From assembly GCF_028453695.1 (NCBI RefSeq), contig NC_135775.1:14294545-14358544 (forward strand): a DNA stretch of 64,000 bases. The letters are read 5' to 3'. This DNA comes from Augochlora pura. Lineage: Eukaryota > Arthropoda > Insecta > Hymenoptera > Halictidae. Of this stretch, positions 23,801-35,075 are shown piece by piece. The notes below the pieces were generated by a model that saw only the letters and a list, made by a program, of their open reading frames with translations, ran no database searches and had not been told where the DNA came from. Both the position numbers and the translations under genes were made by a program. Position 1 is the first letter of the stretch; each line of letters begins with the position of its first letter.

Positions 23801-26800
23801 AACCGGTGCAACGATGCCAGTCAATGTTTCGGTGCAACAGATAACATTGCCGGAACTTCGAGCGTTTATCTCTGCTGCACTTTTTGTCCCTATCACGACG
23901 TTTCAAAACCGTCGAGATTATATCATTCGATCTTATTCCTTTCATCTTTTTATCTCTTTATTTATTGACTTGTGTACTTATTCATTATATCCGTCAAAAA
24001 TCCATTGGTATACAATATAGGAAGACATTTGGTCAGTTGCGACTGAGAATCAAATTGAAAGAGGAAGAAATAAATGTGACAGAACTATACGTTGCGCATC
24101 ATACAAGATAAAATGGATACAATATTTACTTGTAATTCAAGTTCCCCCGGGATCACAAAGCTTTCCGAGGATAAATACAACATCAACGCCTTTTGAAGTA
24201 AAAATTAAATAAAATATAACGGTCTAGGCGATAGACCGTTATCAAATTTCAAAATCAAATTTCAGATAAAACGATGTAGCAGATTAAAGTAAATAGAATA
24301 AAATATCATAGTATAAAATGATGTAGGATTTGAATGCAATTATATCAGTTTACATAAAATAGATCAAAATGTAAAATTAGTAATAGATTGTAGACTCGGT
24401 TTCTAAAGGACGGGATTTCAGTTCCAAAAAGTCCCAGTTCTGATCAGTAGTAAGGCTGGGAATTCTGCTTATTTGGTCGGCATATGCAAGTCAGATAGTA
24501 TATCCAACTCGCAAGAAAATTGTTACATGTCAACCCTTGCAGATTCTTTATACGAGCATTAATAATTTTAAAGAGAAACATATTTTCTTTTATTAGCGCC
24601 AATACAAATTTGCAATGATTCTAGCTACATGTATGTAAATTACTAATGTACATTTTTGAAATAATCGTCAATGTTCCAGCCGATGGATTATATGACGTTG
24701 TTAAATATAAAGTTGTATAATTATTTATATCATCCTGTTCCCGGGTGACCGACCCACAAATTTTTATAAATACTCCACCCATTAATCAACCCTCTTATAA
24801 CACGCTCGATTCGTTCTATATCGAAACCCTGTTTCCCAGAATGTCATGCTGTTACGAGGGTTAATTGTATTTTCATTACATTTTCTTGTGACAGAATGGA
24901 CGTATTATACACGATAACTACGTCAATTAATTTTGTACGCCGGCACCACGAAGGCGTTCGTCTACGCGGCGTCTAAAATAAGCCAAGAACGAGCAAATCA
25001 AGAGGAAACGTGCAATTGTTCGTCGTCACTGTCCCCGAATATAGGCGAATCGATATCGCGCTTCCACGGACACCGGTTCGTTAAATTTAACGATGCCCCG
25101 ATTTAACGGAGCCACGGTTAAAAGTGTGGCGACGGGCTGGGCCAACGATAGGGAAGCGGCCGGATACCGGGGGTGTAGGGAGTACAGGGGGTGTGGGTTG
25201 ATGCTGGAGTATTGCAACGTCGTTCGTAAGGAGAGGACCGTAGGTCGGTGAACCCGACGCGGCGATCGATGCGAAGGGGTGGATGCACCGGCCGGAGCTG
25301 ATCGCATCGTGCGCTGCTGCATCCCACCGATCAATAATTTTACAGAATAATCGGAAAGCATTTACCTCTGCCTGCTTCGTTTCGCGTGGAGAATCTTGAA
25401 TCGCCATTACGTTGCATGCAGAAATGTATTATATGTATATTTGCCGTGTCTAAACAGCGATAAATGTTGTTGCGTCGACACGCCTACTGTAATAACATAG
25501 AAATTGTTCTGACAATCGTTGAGGGACAATGAAAGAAACGATTTACCAAGGAACCACTGCACAGTGGAATATTTGGTATCCAAAAACTGGTCTAAATTCG
25601 ATGTCAAAAATCTTGTGTAATATATAAAATAATATTTGTCTTGCGTGTTCATGCATCGTATCGTATAGAACTTGATTACACTTTGATACGAGTTCCAATG
25701 CTCATCGCTAAAATCAGTATAATTTTCTGTGCATAATATGGAAGGAATTCTAACTGTCAATTCGTGCCTACAACATTTTTTAAAAGTTTTTGATTGGATC
25801 AAATCTAGAGGAACGACAAAGAAAAATATTACATGAGTTCGATGAAGGATAATAAGACAAACTCATAAAAGTTCTTTATTAATAAAGAAAATTTGTATTA
25901 AAGTAAAATAGTAATCAAACGTGTAATATTTATAAACATTTACAAATTTGTTTGTAATTTTCCTTGTGGAGTTCTAGCAAATAATGTCATTATTTTATTC
26001 CCAACTATTTTTGTTCTCACAAAAACAAGTAAAACCATTTTGGCCAGGTTGCGAGGTTATATTTTTACAGGTGTGATGAAGAAGACATATTTCGAAATAG
26101 GCAAATAAATAGTGTAGCAAGCTAATAGATTACAAACTAATAAGAATAGACAAGCTGATAATTATACGTGACCGGCCGGAAATAGACAACAATATTTCTT
26201 TATCATAAAATCGGAACTTGATTTTAACAGTAATTGTTTCTTAAACTTTCATAAATATAGGATCTTTGTTTAACTTCTTAATTACTTCTTTTATGGTTTT
26301 AGTTTAACATCTACATTATCAATTGTGTTATGTAAGTACAATTTTAACTTTATTGTTATTAGTAGATATAAGAGTTGATTCTTTTTTCAGTTGCATTATT
26401 CGTAAATACAGTCTTAAAGGAAAATTGGAGTAAATAAAGGACCGTCATGCAAATTAGTTTTACAAGTAATTTTACTTTTCAGAGTATTTTCATTAATACC
26501 ATTCCAAAGATCTTTGAGAATTTTCAAGGCACTAAATACTCGTCCCACTGACTTTTCTAGCAGGAACATTATGAATTGCTAATTCTAGCTCCCTAAAGAA
26601 ACGGGTTTTCATATCTCCGGTCGGTTCAATATTGAAATATGTTTATATTTAAATTTAAAGGTAAGTGTTCCAATTATCGTGTCTTTAAGCTAATTTTTGG
26701 TTTGCAAAGACTCTCATTAAATGCATTAAATACTACTGTTACTGCTATTACTACTACTGCTATTTAATGCATTAAAAATATATTTTGATTTTTCAAACAT

Positions 26801-27000
26801 TTTTTATTTTAAATATATCTTTTAATGAAATAAAAGGAGATGTTCTAAATTACAATTTTGTGCTCTTCCAGGAGCTCTGGCCATGTACCTCGTATCCATG
26901 GGTGCATTTTATGCACATTTTTTCAATTGTTTTTAATGAAAATGTGGTTAAGCTCGATTACACAGCATAATATAAGCGGACACGATAATGCGGACTGTCG
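23800..27000. other. AT-rich intergenic region
   Basis: No supported gene. Contains a perfect 11 bp hairpin at 24216-24242, a CpG-richer patch at 24.95-25.4 kb with chance frames on the minus strand, and a short (TAC)-like trinucleotide patch at about 26729-26760 flanked by inverted copies of TTAATGCATTAAA. Confidence 0.5.
24216..24242. repeat. Perfect hairpin, 11 bp stem, 5 nt loop
   Basis: ATAACGGTCTA is followed by a five-base spacer and then its exact reverse complement TAGACCGTTAT. It stands out in AT-rich noncoding DNA. No tract or gene nearby explains it. Confidence 0.6.
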
Positions 27001-27025
27001 CGTCGCGAGCGGCCTATGTAATTAA

Positions 27026-27473
27026 GTTATGACGACCCCCAGGTAGATTCTTTATAATACCGCATCGAAGCTCTCGGGCCCTCGACAACCGATACCAGAT
27101 GTGGCCATGAGCAGGGGTACGGTCAGCGACAGCTACGCTAAAGACCATGAAAATCTGGGAACTCCCAGATTTCTGCTGTCCCCTCTTCTTGGCCATCGTT
27201 CTAATATTCATTGGTTTTAACATAATTTAAGTAGCCAATGAAATACTAACTCCACCCACGCCATTTACATACGAAGGCGTAATCGGAGAATGAGAAGCGT
27301 ACCTACATCACTTTCCACTTTGCACTCGGTAACTTCTCATCTAGTCCGACAACCGACATTTTGTACATAGTTGTTATAGTTTGTGATAAGTTGTTCGTCT
27401 CTTTATTATTAAACCTTGTTTAAATACGGCACCTTGTTCCATCTCAGTTCACCCTCAAATCTGTCCTCAACAT
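27026..27473 (+). mobile_element. Possible solo LTR
   Basis: A segment of about 450 bases is flanked on both sides by ATTAA (27021-27025 and 27474-27478), as expected for a 5 bp target duplication. It starts GTTATGACGACCCCC and ends near CCTCAACA, and its right part has a TTATTATTAAACC signal-like region, features seen in BEL/Pao or gypsy LTRs. No internal retroelement genes are present. The flanking five bases are AT-rich and could match by chance. Confidence 0.35.
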
Positions 27474-27479
27474 ATTAAT

Positions 27480-29640
27480 TTATCGCGAGGTAGGCGCGTT
27501 ATTCAATCGTCATCAAATACGGTCGACGCTGTAACGCACCGCGCAACACGGACATTTTTTTAAAATGACCCTTGTAGCGCGCCGAAATATCGCAAATCCG
27601 TATGCCGGATTTCGTGGGGTCGTAAATCCCGTTTCGCTTGCTCGTGACGATACTCGGGGCTATGACGAGGTTACAATGTAACGACGCCTAGTTAAATTGG
27701 AACTCGCGAAGGAATAGTAACAATACTTATATATTTTGCCTTGATCGTACAAAGTATGCTCGTGGTATTATGTGCGAGAGACTGAGTGTTGTTCGATGTG
27801 TTCTTAGCACGTTTTTTTTGTGTTCTACGATGTGTTCTTAACGAATGTACTTTGCGTTCTGCCGGTTCCGTCTCGTGTCGTGTATAAAGTCGACTCTTAT
27901 GATATTTCTATTGGTTGTCTTAATATCTATATGGGGGTGAAAAAGGTCTCTAATTGGTGAGTGGGTGGTGCAATTTGGTCGTCGAAGTAGGGATGTGATT
28001 TGGAGAAACTGTACTTAATTTATTGATTCGAAGGATGTGAAAAGGTCAGGAAAAATGGTTTGTATATTTCCCTGTCAATGGGTTCGTTCACGGAGGTCTC
28101 GAAGTGGTGTCCGATGACACCCGATAATTTTGGGACTAGTCGCGTCGCGTCGCGTCGAGTGGTTTGGCTATCGCGACCGACCGTGTTTATCTCGTGTTTG
28201 GTCTTCTTGAGACCGAACAACCCTACTATGGAATTTATATTAAAAATATAAATATATGTATCAGTTATGTTTTTTTATCGTTATTAGTACTAAATGAATC
28301 CCTTTTAAGACATAATGGACGTTTCATACGACGCAAATCACATTACTAGACATAATACTTAAATTCCTCAGAATGGCTGGAACAGCAATTGAAAAATGCT
28401 TGTTGTTTTATCATATGAAAAATATGATACCTCTCCATAAATCTTTCATGTTAATAAGTAAACGTAATAAAAAAACAATTGATTATCAACATTATATATA
28501 ACAATTTCTTTTTTCTATACGTTTTTAATCCGGGGGTACGAAAATCGGGACAAGTACGATAAGTAGAATAACTACCCTAATTTGAATACTGAACGGTAAG
28601 TTACTTACTGTTTTAAAGCACAATAACTGTTTTTGTCTAACTAGAATCTTCACTCATTTCTAGCATTTTTATCCAAAAGTAAGAAATATGCTGTCTATAC
28701 ACAAGTATATGGTATAAAAGCTTTAGTGGATTGATAACAGTTTTTGTAGAACCGAAAAGTTAACTGTCAAGAAATGATTGTTCTATCAGAATCAAGTAAA
28801 AAATTGTAACAGTTTCATTCAAACCCTGTTGATAACGTCGTCGCTTTCGTGGTGTTTTCATGACCGGTGTAGTCGCTACCATAGTTCTGCGGAAATTGAT
28901 GATGGATTAAGTAGACGACATTAATCTTTATCGCCACGAGGCGTTGCAGGAGTGTCGAATTCAAATCGGCATAGTTAAAAATACAAATAGAAACGGAGAC
29001 AGCCGCACAGAGCACGAACCTCGTCCGAATCGAGAAATCTGCGGCGAGCGTATCTCTAGAAACTAATGAATGCGTCGAGCGCGCGTCATTCATCCCGCAA
29101 TCGCGCGATATCATCTGGCTGCGAATGATCGATCGGCATTGCAATGCGAAAAATTGAAGCTGTCTGTTCCTCATCCCCCGTTCCCATCCCCGCAAACCAC
29201 AACAGCGACGACGTTCAGCTGTCGAGCAATGCGAAACGGATTGGACCTGACGATAACGCCGTAAAAAACGCATCCGCTGCACCGCCTCTATCCGCTGCAC
29301 ACACGGCCGCGAGGACATTGCATGTACCTTTACGTAACGATTCGGTATTGTTTCTGTTCGTTGCATAATTAACCCGTAGAAACAAAAGCACCTTCAGGGG
29401 AGGACAGGGGATGCGAGATCCACCGGCGCGTCTCTAACCTTTCGACGGCATTTAACGCGTCATTCCTGGATCATCGGTAGCCTTTTTCGTTCAACCATCT
29501 GCTATCCTCATGAATAACGAATCGTATTAGAATTTCGATTTGTGCAGATCGATAGGCTGGCAGATTTAGCGGACCTTGCACACCTGATTTCAAGTTAAAT
29601 ATATGCAGCAGAGATGCGCGAGGCAAAGTTCAACCCTCTC
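27480..29640. other. Intergenic region
   Basis: No supported gene. A short (GTCGC)n patch is visible at about 28139-28157. The frames at 28.8-29.4 kb lie on both strands over the same CpG-rich patch and look like chance. Confidence 0.45.
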
Positions 29641-29649
29641 GATCGGCCA

Positions 29650-30305
29650 GGTTGTTGGGCACAGCCTTCTCCATTCAGGTTGAGAGACAGCGAGCCACGT
29701 CTACTCTATGTATAATCGGTAAATGAACACCCTCAAGAATGACGCTTTGCTCTCAAAGGCATTCTAAAGCACTAAAACACTTCGTAGAGTTTCGATTCTA
29801 TTAAACAGACTGCTTACATTCGTCATGTGCACAAAATGGCCGTGACGCGTTGCTCCTGCGTATGTTCTAGTGGAGTGCCACAATGTAACACCTACTCTAC
29901 ATAGAATTAGCAAACTAGAACCTTCGATACAGTAGTTATCCTATCGGGGACATTTTAATCACTAAAATTCTTTATTCAGTAGATCCTTTTGAATTAGGCT
30001 TCTTCTGTATTCAATGTATGCAAAAATGACCCAGTGGCGTTGTTCTAGCTCCAGTCAAGTCTAGGGCTGCGAAGCCACGCCTACTGTACATAGAGTTGGC
30101 GAATTAACGTCTCGAAGACGAAGCATATCCCCTGTGAGCATTCTAAAGCAGTGAAACACTTCATCGAACCTCGGTTCTTTTGAATCAGGCTCCTTCTATA
30201 TTCCACGTGTGCACAAAATGGTTCCGAGGCGTTGTTATGGCTTCGTTAAAAACGAGAGCCACACCACCTCTCCACGGAAATGGCCAATTAACAGCCTCTA
30301 GATCG
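29650..30305. repeat. Degenerate tandem array, unit about 180 bp
   Basis: Three to four diverged copies. Landmarks repeat in the same order: CATTCTAAAGCACTAAAACA (29760) and CATTCTAAAGCAGTGAAACA (30139); GTGCACAAAATGG (about 29828 and 30209) with GCAAAAATGACC between (about 30019); then GCCACGCCTACTGTACATAG (about 30074), matching GCCACGTCTACTCTATGTAT (about 29693) and CACCTACTCTACATAGA (about 29889). The frame at 30180-30659 starts in the last unit and is considered chance. Confidence 0.65.
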
Positions 30306-30800
30306 AAGCTTTGCGGTCGGAGGCAGTCCAGAGGACTCGTTGCTCCACGGGATCCATCGATCCTCCGTTCCCAAAGCGTCCGAGATGCAACTCGAATGCA
30401 ACCATCGAGTCCTAGATCTCGTTGTTGCGTTATACCGTGTTTACATGCAATAGCGAATAGAAGCATTGCGCTACGGGGGGAGACATCGCGTTGCAGGGGA
30501 CCGGCGCCAGGTCCGGTACAATCCTTTCCGTGCACGCATGTACACGCATGCACACGCGTGCACGCGCGGGTGGGTGTACAGGCCGATCATTTGAAGTGTG
30601 ATCACGCCCACGTCCGCGCTTACGTAATCGGATTTATAAAGCGATGGCGAATCGCGTAACAAGTTCCCCCGCGGCCGTCGCCGCTCATTAACAAGCGGGC
30701 AATTGAGCGGCCGGCCGGTCCGATGCGGAGACGGTGCCCGAAATCGACGGAACGGGTGCACGAAAGAGAACAATCGCAGGCTGTGTCTGCTTTTAAGCGG
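30305..30800. other. CpG-rich spacer with alternating purine-pyrimidine tract
   Basis: No supported gene. The interval 30531-30580 is a run of CGTGCACG/CATGTACACG-type alternating purine-pyrimidine DNA. A GGCCGGCCGG run lies at about 30709. It is the region just beyond the 3' end of the minus-strand gene at 31001-31537. Confidence 0.5.
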
Positions 30801-30801
30801 C

Positions 30802-30807
30802 TTTATT
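30802..30807 (-). terminator. Poly(A) signal AATAAA
   Basis: TTTATT on the + strand reads AATAAA on the minus strand, about 195 bases after the stop codon of the short secreted protein gene ending at 31001. Confidence 0.55.
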
Positions 30808-31000
30808 CACACCGAATTGTCGGAACAGAGAATTCCATGTGGAGGTGGTCTGTGTGGAGGATGAAAGGATGCGTCGCGGCGCGGTTGGTACACGGATTAG
30901 GGTGATTCGTGTTCAGAGAATGAGTAGGGTCGATCGGTTGACTGTTCGGTAATGGTTCGGTTCGATTCGTTACGGTTGACGGTCGTTCGCGGCCGGACCC

Positions 31001-31537
31001 TTAGTAGATGACATTCTTGTAGATGAGAGATGCAGGGGCGTAGCTGGCGTAGTTGTACGGCGCCGGGTAGTTGGTGTAGATCAATGGAGAGGCGATGTTC
31101 GGCAGCAGAGACGGAGCCAGCGGGGCAATCAGCGGGCTGGCAATTAGCGCGGGGCCGCCGTTAGGACCCGGAGCTGGAGCCGGAGCCGGGGCAGGGCCAG
31201 GGGCCGGGCCCGGAGCGGGGGCGGCGATGGCAACCGCCAACAATCCAGCGAACAACAGCTGCGACAAAATCTTGTTAGCTCTTATTTATTCAGAGAACGA
31301 TAATCCTCCTTCTACGCGGTCCATCTCGGAAAATTGAGGAGAATGTGGTAACGGAGAAAAGTGATTGGGGATAGTTTTTAACAGGTGCGGGGTGTAAAAT
31401 GCAGTAACGTGATAGGAAGAGGGTGAGGCGAGCCTAGATAGGGGGGAAAGGAAGCTAGTCGGAAAATACGGAGGTCGGTCGGAGATGAAAAACCTAAATA
31501 AAACTAATAGAATGATGATACTCACCGTCTTGAACAT
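31001..31537 (-). CDS. Secreted Pro/Gly/Ala-rich protein, probable cuticular protein
   Basis: Two coding exons: 31537-31526 (four codons, MFKT) and 31258-31001; the donor GTGAGT and the acceptor TCGCAG are clear. The 89-residue product has a typical signal peptide (LLFAGLLAVAIAA). It continues with APAPGPAPGPAPAPAPAPGP, a GP/AP repeat, and then an Ala/Leu/Ile/Pro segment ending in Tyr-rich YTNYPAPYNYASYAP. There are no cysteines and no Rebers-Riddiford chitin-binding motif. Low-complexity, Tyr-containing secreted proteins of this size are typical insect cuticle components, and the apidermin-like group is known from bees. The function is inferred from composition. A TATA box lies about 80 bases upstream of the ATG and an AATAAA downstream. 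Confidence 0.8.
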
Positions 31538-31618
31538 GGTGGCTACGTGTGAAGGGATTATGTGGATGCACGACAGGCGACTTGAAACGATCATATTCGA
31601 ATTCGCGAGGATTCGCAG

Positions 31619-31626
31619 TTTATATA
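31619..31626 (-). promoter_or_regulatory. TATA box of the 31 kb secreted-protein gene
   Basis: TATATAAA on the minus strand, about 82 bases before the ATG at 31537. It predicts transcription starting near 31590 and a leader of about 55 bases. Confidence 0.65.
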
Positions 31627-31639
31627 GGCGAACACCGCG

Positions 31640-33630
31640 ACGAAGATTCTCATCTTTCTGCATCCCCCTCCGCCGTGTCGGCTCTCTCTCCCCCGAGATC
31701 GTTCTTTTTACCCGTTTTCATCGTTCCGCGAAGGGCAACAGCCAGTCCTACGAGCAGTACACCATTGGCTGGATACTCTCGCCCCCTTCTTGTTGCCCCG
31801 GCAATTTTTTCGAAGCTCCGCTCGACCAATCCAACGAAGGTTTTGATCGTGCGCCGAAGAAACCGCGGATTTCTTCAAGGTCGTGCGCCTCCCCCGGGTT
31901 CCTCCAGGCGTGGCCCAACAATGCGCTCAGTTTCTATTTCGCCGTTTTTTCATCCGGTTGCTTTTCTATTTTTCGTATATCTGCCCCGTTCCCTCGGCCA
32001 GTTTCGAGCGAGTTTTTTCCGTAAAATCGCAAACTGGTTTTCCCCTTTTCGCGATCGTCTCGAAGCGGAGCGACGTCCTTGCAATTTTGAAAAAAACGGT
32101 CGCGATCGGGAGAACTCGTCGAGGATCTCTCGTGCCGGATCTCTCCGAGCGTTCAACTTCTCTCACCCTCCGTCATTTATCCTCTATCCTTTCTCGGGCT
32201 TCAGAAAAACCTTGTCCTCGCGGATTTTTCCTCCGCTTTTCCATGTCCCTAGAAGGGCTGAGCCGGAGACCAAGATGCTCGCTGTGTGGTCACGAATCCT
32301 GTTTCCTCTCCTGGATCTGTTGCTTCTTTACTTGAATTATGGTATACATACTTCTATGACGCAACTCTAGAATTATACATGAAAGTTGTAGTTGTAGATT
32401 TTTTCGTTCGAATTTTGATACGATGTCCGAAGTGCAGTCAACTATGTTCGCCGCATGGTCTGCTTTCTTCTCCGGATCCTTTGCTCCTTTACTCAAACTA
32501 TCAACAAAGATTCCAATTATTTCGGTTCGGTTCGGTTCGTTTCGACGCGTCTTGCGCCCAAATCGCGAAACGCTGAATTTCAGATAACGAGTTTAGCTCT
32601 CACCCTATTCGTGTAGGCGCTAATCTTACAAGCGTCGGGAGACCAGGGTCGAAATTTCCGTGGGACCGAGCGGTGTCTTTGACCAGGAAACGCAGGAATT
32701 CGCTTGGTCAGCGAAAGACGCGTATATGGTCGCGCACGGTCTGGAATTACCCCTTGTAAAAAGTGCAAGGCACACCCATGCTGGAAGAAACAGGCGTTCT
32801 CCCGCTCTGAACTCGACGAACTTGAACTTGAGAAAAAACCGGGTGCTTCGCCTTGAAGTTGTCCGGCCTTGCCGGAGAGGAGAGAAAGAGCGAACGGTAC
32901 AGGGAGGGAGAAAGAGGGAAGGGTTACGATCAGCGACCGCGGATCCGAAACACTGCAAGCGAATCGATCGAAGCTAAATCGCGAAATTGTTGTTATCGCG
33001 TGTATGGATCATTGACAATTTCGAGGTCGATGGGTGGCAGCACGATCGAACGCGGTGACGATGTATCCGGATGTCGTCGAGCCAATAAAAGGTAGGGGTC
33101 AAAGGTGGCGGAAAGAGAATTAAAAGTAATCGGACATGGAGGAATCGTGTGGGATGCGAGACACGGCCCGCGTAATCCGTTATAACCTTGTTACGCTTTT
33201 CAAACGGACGGACGGATGAACGGGCGCATAGTCGAGGGTGTTATACAATTTCTCCGGCATAGTTGCTTACATAATTCGACCATACTGGCGGAACGTACGC
33301 GTCCGGTCGCGGCGTCCCTCTTCGGTGATCAAGGTCATCGAAATCGATCGATCGATCCGAGTAGGGGTGAAAAGCGGGATGGACGCGCTGCGGATTGAAA
33401 ATAAGGACGGCCGGTGTACGCGGCGGAATCGACGCAGGATCGCGGCATGAAAGCGCGTTCGGCATTACAATGCGAGCGCTACCAACGAAATCGATACAGG
33501 ACGTGTCGGGCTATACGTGCGGAGGTCGAGGCTTTCGCAAGCCGCTCCGCTCCGCGCCTCTCCGCTTCGCTCCGTGTCCACGATTCGACAAATTTTCGTA
33601 AGTGGTGTGTCGCGCGCCAAGAGCGGTGGA
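31640..33630. other. Intergenic region between divergent secreted-protein genes
   Basis: Long frames occur at 31549-32370 (+) and elsewhere, but they begin inside the leader of the minus-strand gene and show no domain. They are rejected as chance frames in CpG-rich DNA. I see no repeat of note. Confidence 0.45.
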
Positions 33631-33636
33631 CATTGG

Positions 33637-33642
33637 TATAAA
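33637..33642 (+). promoter_or_regulatory. TATA box of the 33.7 kb secreted-protein gene
   Basis: TATAAA about 69 bases upstream of the ATG at 33706. It fits a short leader starting near 33668. Confidence 0.65.
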
Positions 33643-33705
33643 GTGAGGACGCTTCGACGATTCTTCACACTCGTCCCAGAGTTACCGAATCGATCTAAGC
33701 TCAAC

Positions 33706-34603
33706 ATGATCAAGTCAGCGGTAAGTCATCCTGGATCGTCTATCCTAGATCATCCACTCTACATTTAACCATCGTACGGATAAAGTGATGCAACTGAACC
33801 GTAACAAGTGCATCTAGTTGATCGCAAAGTTTCGAAGTTGCTTTGATCGTTTATTGCAAGTCGGATCTACGCTTTGTTCTAATCAATTTCTATTTTAAAT
33901 CAAACTCCACCAAATTGATCGTAAAGTATTTCACCGTAGGTTGCTATTTAGCTCCATGCATTTGTTCTAATCGAATTTTGTCGAGTCGCATCTTCGTCAT
34001 TGGCCAATTTCGAGCAATATAGTTTATTAAAAGTCTTACAGTTTCTATGATTGGATTAGATGATCACAGATTAGATCAACGCATTTGTTCTAACCAATTT
34101 CTGATTATAAACGTACTTTCGTTTAATTGAATGACATATTCCGTACTGATCAACTTTGAGTACGTCAGCGTATTCGTTCCTCGCTGCAGTGTTGCATTCG
34201 TCCTCGGGTATCTCTCGAGGCTCCTGAAACTTCTACATCGCGGCAACTGCAATTGTAATTGTATCTATACTTTCAGTGCCTCATTCTCGCAGTCGCCGCC
34301 ATGGCGTCCGCCGGTGTCATCCCTGCTGCACCTTTCGTAGCGGCTCCAGCACCTCTGGCAGCAGCCCCGCTAGCTGTCTCAGCACCTATAGTCACTGCAA
34401 GGAGTAGCCAAGTCATCGCCAGGAACTACAACACTTTGGCCGCTGCACCGCTCGCCTTACCTGCCGCATTACCTGCTGCCTTATCCGCTGCACCGTACAC
34501 TCTCGCCGCTGCGCACGCTGCACCGTACACTCTCGCTGCCGCTCCAGCCGCGCCGCTGTCTTATGCTCCTTTCGCCTACTCCGCGCCATACGTGCTTCCT
34601 TGA
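33706..34603 (+). CDS. Apidermin-like Ala-rich secreted protein
   Basis: Two coding exons: 33706-33720 (MIKSA, donor GTAAGT) and 34277-34603 (acceptor TTTCAG). The product is 113 residues with a signal peptide CLILAVAAMASAG, followed by a protein made almost wholly of Ala, Pro, Leu, Tyr and Val. The repeated units AAPYTLAAA and APLA/ALPAALPA are visible. There is one short non-repetitive segment, IVTARSSQVIARNYN, and a Tyr-rich end (YAPFAYSAPYVLP). No mature cysteines, no chitin-binding consensus. Composition and gene structure match the hydrophobic Ala-rich cuticle proteins called apidermins in honey bee; orthology to one of them is not shown. TATA at 33637 and AATAAA at 34651. Confidence 0.82.
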
Positions 34604-34650
34604 ACAACATTTTTCTAATCGCAATCTGTTTTCTATCTTCTGTTCTAATG

Positions 34651-34656
34651 AATAAA
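34651..34656 (+). terminator. Poly(A) signal AATAAA
   Basis: Canonical hexamer 48 bases after the stop codon of the apidermin-like gene ending at 34603. Confidence 0.7.
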
Positions 34657-34840
34657 TCGCCTCTTTAAACAAACAAACGAACTACACGTCTTCAACACCT
34701 TGCCACCCTCCGATTGGTACCGCGATCCCTGGATGTATGCATTCCAAAATGGGATCCCACGTATGCGAATAATCGACGCTTGTACGTGCCTCGATTTATC
34801 TAAATATAACCCAGCCTGTTGACACTGGGTATATAATAAC

Positions 34841-35075
34841 CGTGACACAACATTATTTCTGGTGGAAGAGTCGAATCGATATCGTGAAACTTTGTCGTGG
34901 GACGCAGTTTTGGAAATTGCATTCGAGGGCCCTTTGAGGGCTCTTTGGAATATATTTCGGGACGAGTAATGACGAAATTGGGGACGTGACGCAACATTAT
35001 TTCCGGCGGTGGTTATCGCGTTGATACCGTGTAACTTTGTTGCAGTAAGCAGTTTTAATGATTAAATGCAATTAA
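34841..35075. repeat. Two-copy direct repeat, period 144 bp
   Basis: CGTGACACAACATTATTTCT at 34841 recurs at 34985 as CGTGACGCAACATTATTTCC. Similarity continues for about 75 bases through AACTTTGT and GCAGTTTT. It lies just downstream of the apidermin-like gene. Confidence 0.7.

Noticed and set aside
31549..32370. 273-residue open frame on the + strand
   Set aside because: It begins within the leader of the minus-strand secreted-protein gene, overlaps other long frames in the same CpG-rich DNA and shows no domain, signal peptide or splice evidence.
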